Shown: in pieces, positions 61,395 to 64,000 of the stretch
Layout: the number at the start of each line of letters is the position of its first letter
Numbering within the stretch: position 1 is the stretch's first letter
Notes under the pieces: model-generated
The model's database searches: none
Told to the model about the DNA's origin: nothing
Seen by the model: only the letters and a program-made list of their open reading frames with translations
Program-made: the position numbers and the translations under genes
Assembly: GCA_002340355.1 (NCBI GenBank)
Contig: DDLX01000017.1
Span: forward strand, 248,001-312,000
DNA: 64,000 nt
Source of the DNA: Cytophagales bacterium UBA2561
Lineage (GTDB): Bacteria; Bacteroidota; Bacteroidia; Cytophagales; Thermoflexibacteraceae
Reading direction: 5' to 3'

Positions 61395-63062
61395 ATGACA
61401 TTTCTTGCCGTTTTATTAGCTGTCGCCCTAGTAATAGTTTGGATCAGTAAATCAAAACTAAAAAAGGAAAAGGTAGAAGTAGAAAACAAGTTAGAGACAA
61501 CTCTAAAGGAAAAAACAGAACTTGAAGCAAAACTGGAGAAAACCACAAAAGAATTTGAAGACTACAAGGAGCATATGAGCTACCTGAAAAAGTATGAGCC
61601 AATTAAGGATATTGAAGCAGAACTTGATAAGCTTACGGAACAAATGGAATTAGTAAAAAAAGAGGCTTATAACCTTGCTGATGAAATTAAGAATGAAGCT
61701 GAGCAAGTATTAGAAGATGCAAACCAAGAAGTCAAAATTATTAAAGCAGAGGCTCATAATCTTGCCGATGAAATTAAGAATGAAGCTGAACAAGTACTGG
61801 AAGATGCGAATGATGAAGTTAAAGTTATAAAAAAAGAGGCTCGGAGTACTGCTAAGGAAATCAAAGATAAAGCTGAGTTAGTACTTGAAGATGCTCATAA
61901 TATAGCCTCAAGAATTGAAGCTGATGCTAAACAAAAAGCCAAAGAAATCGCAGGAGAAGCATGGGGAGCTAAACAAAATGCTGACCAATATGTAGAGACT
62001 GCGAAAGCTATGAAGAATATAATTAAGGGGTATGGAAATGAATATCTAATTCCACACCACAGTCTATTGGATGAACTAGCCGAAGAATACAGTCATAAAG
62101 AAGCAGGACAGGAACTTGCAAAAATAAGAACACTTATCAAGTCAATGATAAAAAATGGCGAGGTAGCCGACTGTAATTATGTAGAACTTCATAGACGAGC
62201 AACAGCAATAGAATTTATTCTTGATGCTTTTAATGGAAAAGTTGATACAATTATGTCAAAAATAAGACATGATAATTATGGTAAATTATTACAAGCACTA
62301 AAAGATGCTTACAGATTAGTAAATCATAATGGTAAACCATTTCGAGATGCAAGAATTACTGAGCGATATCTTGAGGTAATAGAAGAACAATTAAGACTTG
62401 CTGTAACCGTCAAAGAACTTAAAAAGAAAGATTTAGAAGAACAAAAGCAAATTCGAGAAGCCATGAAAGAAGAGGAAAGAGTACGTAGGGAAGTAGAAAA
62501 GGCACTCAAAGAGTCTGAAAAAGAAGAAAGAATGTTAGAGAAAGCCATGAAAAAAGCAGAACAAAAATTATTAAAAACCACTGAGGAAGAAAGAATCAAA
62601 TTTGAAGAAGAATTAAGACAAATTCAACAAAAGCTTGCAGAAGCAGAAGCCAAAGGAAAAAGAGCCTTATCAATGGCTCAACAAACTAAGCAAGGGCATG
62701 TTTATATTATATCGAATGTTGGTTCATTTGGAGAAAATGTTTTCAAAATTGGATTAACACGTAGATTGAAACCCTTAGATAGAGTCAAGGAACTTGGAGA
62801 TGCCTCTGTTCCGTTTGCTTTTGATGTTCACGCCATGATTCACTCAGAAGATGCACCTAAATTAGAAAAAGATTTACATAATATTTTTGAGCTAAATAGA
62901 GTCAATAAGATTAATCGTAGAAAAGAATTTTTTGAAATTCCTATTTCTGAAATTAAATCTAAAATTGACGATATGAAAATTGAAACACATTGGACAATGA
63001 AAGCAGAAGCACAGGAATATAGGGAGAGTGCTGAACTAAAAGAAAATGTTGAGGTCGTATAA
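61395..63062 (+). CDS. Membrane-anchored coiled-coil protein with DUF4041 and GIY-YIG (T5orf172-like) domains
   Basis: A 555-residue protein. One transmembrane helix (about 2-17) leads to a long coiled coil (about 20-185) made partly of three units of about 30 residues (N-L-A-D-E-I-K-N-E-A-E-Q-V-L-E-D-A-N). A DUF4041 segment follows (about 195-340; G-N-E-Y-L-I-P-H-H-S-L-L-D-E-L-A), then a second coiled coil (about 345-430) and a GIY-YIG nuclease-like domain (about 434-520; H-V-Y-I-I-S-N, F-K-I-G-L-T-R-R, E-x-F-F-E-I). Relatives are widespread in phage-associated and chromosomal loci; their function is not established. The gene is convergent with a sirtuin gene. Confidence 0.82.
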   Translation: MTFLAVLLAVALVIVWISKSKLKKEKVEVENKLETTLKEKTELEAKLEKTTKEFEDYKEHMSYLKKYEPIKDIEAELDKLTEQMELVKKEAYNLADEIKNEAEQVLEDANQEVKIIKAEAHNLADEIKNEAEQVLEDANDEVKVIKKEARSTAKEIKDKAELVLEDAHNIASRIEADAKQKAKEIAGEAWGAKQNADQYVETAKAMKNIIKGYGNEYLIPHHSLLDELAEEYSHKEAGQELAKIRTLIKSMIKNGEVADCNYVELHRRATAIEFILDAFNGKVDTIMSKIRHDNYGKLLQALKDAYRLVNHNGKPFRDARITERYLEVIEEQLRLAVTVKELKKKDLEEQKQIREAMKEEERVRREVEKALKESEKEERMLEKAMKKAEQKLLKTTEEERIKFEEELRQIQQKLAEAEAKGKRALSMAQQTKQGHVYIISNVGSFGENVFKIGLTRRLKPLDRVKELGDASVPFAFDVHAMIHSEDAPKLEKDLHNIFELNRVNKINRRKEFFEIPISEIKSKIDDMKIETHWTMKAEAQEYRESAELKENVEVV

Positions 63063-63077
63063 TTTATTAAAAATAAG

Positions 63078-63115
63078 AAGCCCTACCAAATTTTTTAGTA
63101 TTTTTGATAGGGCTT
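63078..63115. terminator. Bidirectional terminator
   Basis: AAGCCCTACCAAA (63078-63090) / TTTGATAGGGCTT (63103-63115), one mismatch, T-rich loop, between convergent genes ending at 63062 and 63142. Confidence 0.82.
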
Positions 63116-63141
63116 AATTCCGAAAGGAATATAAATCTGTT

Positions 63142-63846
63142 TTATAAATGAGCTTTCCGTTCCAACAAAGTCTCTAGTACTTTTTGCATTCCCGTAGTTG
63201 CTTTGCCCTGAATCATAAATAAATTTTTGCGGTCAGGAACAGCAGGCAAATTAAGATCAACAACAAATTTCAAGGAAGTTTCAGGTACATAATTAATCAA
63301 GTCTGCCGCAGGATAAACTTGCAAAGACGTTCCAACTACAATAAAAATATCTGCCTTTTCACTCAATTCCATTGCAGGTACTATCAAGGGAACTGCCTCA
63401 TTAAACCAAACAATATGAGGACGTAACTGAGAACCTTTTTCACAAAGGTCGCCCATATTTAATTCCCAACCATCCATTTCATAGACTAAATTGGGGTCAG
63501 CCGTACTTCGAGATTTAAATAATTCACCATGTAAATGCAAGATATTAGTCGAACCTCCTCGCTCATGCAAATTATCCACATTTTGCGTAATAATCTGAAC
63601 ATCAAAATATTCTTCCAATTCGGCACAAATTTCATGCGCCCGATTAGGGACAACTTCTAAAGCCCGTTTTCGGCGTTGATTATAAAATTCCAATACCAAC
63701 TCAGGGTTGTTTTTCCAGCCTTGAGGAGTTGCGACTTCCATTACATCGTGTCCTTCCCAAAGTCCATCTGATGCCCGAAAAGTAGGAATACCACTTTCCG
63801 CACTAATGCCCGCTCCCGATAAAATGACTAATTTCTTTTTTGCCAT
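63142..63846 (-). CDS. cobB: NAD-dependent protein deacylase, class III sirtuin
   Basis: A 234-residue Sir2 protein. It has G11-A-G-I-S-A-E-S-G-I-P-T-F-R, T-Q-N-V-D-N-L-H, catalytic H106 in L-H-L-H-G-E, and L-R-P-H-I-V-W-F-N-E. Y55 and R58 (F-Y-N-Q-R-R) match the tyrosine/arginine pair that in SIRT5 and CobB favours succinyl- and malonyl-lysine. The two zinc-binding C-x-x-C pairs are absent, as in several compact bacterial sirtuins. It would remove acyl groups from lysine and regulate metabolic enzymes. The ATG at 63846 is used rather than a TTG four codons upstream. Confidence 0.95.
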   Translation of the reverse strand: MAKKKLVILSGAGISAESGIPTFRASDGLWEGHDVMEVATPQGWKNNPELVLEFYNQRRKRALEVVPNRAHEICAELEEYFDVQIITQNVDNLHERGGSTNILHLHGELFKSRSTADPNLVYEMDGWELNMGDLCEKGSQLRPHIVWFNEAVPLIVPAMELSEKADIFIVVGTSLQVYPAADLINYVPETSLKFVVDLNLPAVPDRKNLFMIQGKATTGMQKVLETLLERKAHL

Positions 63847-64000
63847 GTTTTTATACAATTGTCCGCTTGTCTGAAAGGTTTTTCGGAAAAGATTTTCGAC
63901 AATAACGGATGATAATTTCTATTCTTGTTTAAAACTAAATATACGAAATGTTTAGGCAAAAGGGGAGTCGAAATTTAAATTAAATCAAAGAAATCTCGAA
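63847..64000. other. Upstream region of the sirtuin gene, to window end
   Basis: No gene start is supported in the last 150 bases. The region should hold the sirtuin promoter. Confidence 0.3.

Noticed and set aside
63142..63846. Defence-type SIR2 (Thoeris-like) gene
   Set aside because: Length, Y55/R58 pair and motifs fit a metabolic class III deacylase, and no partner defence gene is beside it.

Overview
The window looks like chromosomal DNA of a low-GC member of the Bacteroidota, most likely of the order Cytophagales. The grounds are a BamA homologue, families typical of that phylum (DUF4292 and DUF2490 proteins, a DUF151 nuclease with a UVR tail, a fused E1 alpha/beta dehydrogenase, LytTR regulators), repeated SpoIIE-type PP2C phosphatases on large sensory proteins, A/T-rich start regions mostly without Shine-Dalgarno sequences, and frequent single-gene or short transcription units separated by hairpin terminators. 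No rRNA, tRNA or CRISPR array was seen. The genus is not determinable by reading alone.

Layout. 1-3.8 kb: end of a membrane glycosyltransferase overlapping an ECF-type sigma factor, an Rpn-like PD-(D/E)XK nuclease, and ribBA. 3.9-13.7 kb: a fused 5-oxoprolinase, an HNH nuclease, a PlsC-like acyltransferase, a DUF4292 lipoprotein, a DUF151 nuclease, the fused E1 dehydrogenase and a small lipoprotein. 13.7-21.1 kb: a gene-poor, accessory-looking stretch with an NlpC/P60 hydrolase, hisB, a TPR-histidine kinase/LytTR pair, a gene made of four 141-bp repeats and an unknown protein. 21.2-36.5 kb: an alpha-glucan phosphorylase homologue lacking the usual PLP lysine, a 1753-residue kinase/ATPase/GAF/SpoIIE protein, a histidine phosphatase, an RloC-like ATPase, an orphan ABC permease and a 7TM-SpoIIE phosphatase. 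36.8-46.1 kb: small secreted proteins, isochorismate synthase, an outer-membrane barrel, a DCC/RidA/unknown cluster, and a yicC-DUF2490-gluQ operon. 46.3-64 kb: bamA, a two-gene nuclease/LRR-nuclease module, a receiver-kinase hybrid, hemE, a CpxP-like protein, fumarylacetoacetase, heme A synthase, a cyclic-nucleotide-binding protein, an Amt-SpoIIE fusion, a DUF4041/GIY-YIG protein and a class III sirtuin.

How the genes work together. Most are housekeeping genes in convergent or divergent singles. Three SpoIIE phosphatases carry three different inputs (kinase/GAF, 7TM receptor, ammonium transporter), which suggests a partner-switching style signalling network. Four nuclease-like loci (Rpn, RloC-like, the LRR pair, GIY-YIG) sit singly among housekeeping genes rather than in one island. 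The best candidates for something undescribed are the nuclease plus LRR-coiled-coil-nuclease pair at 48983-51322, the Amt-SpoIIE fusion, and a roughly 110-bp dispersed repeat found at 15.4 kb and, inverted, at 54.1 kb.
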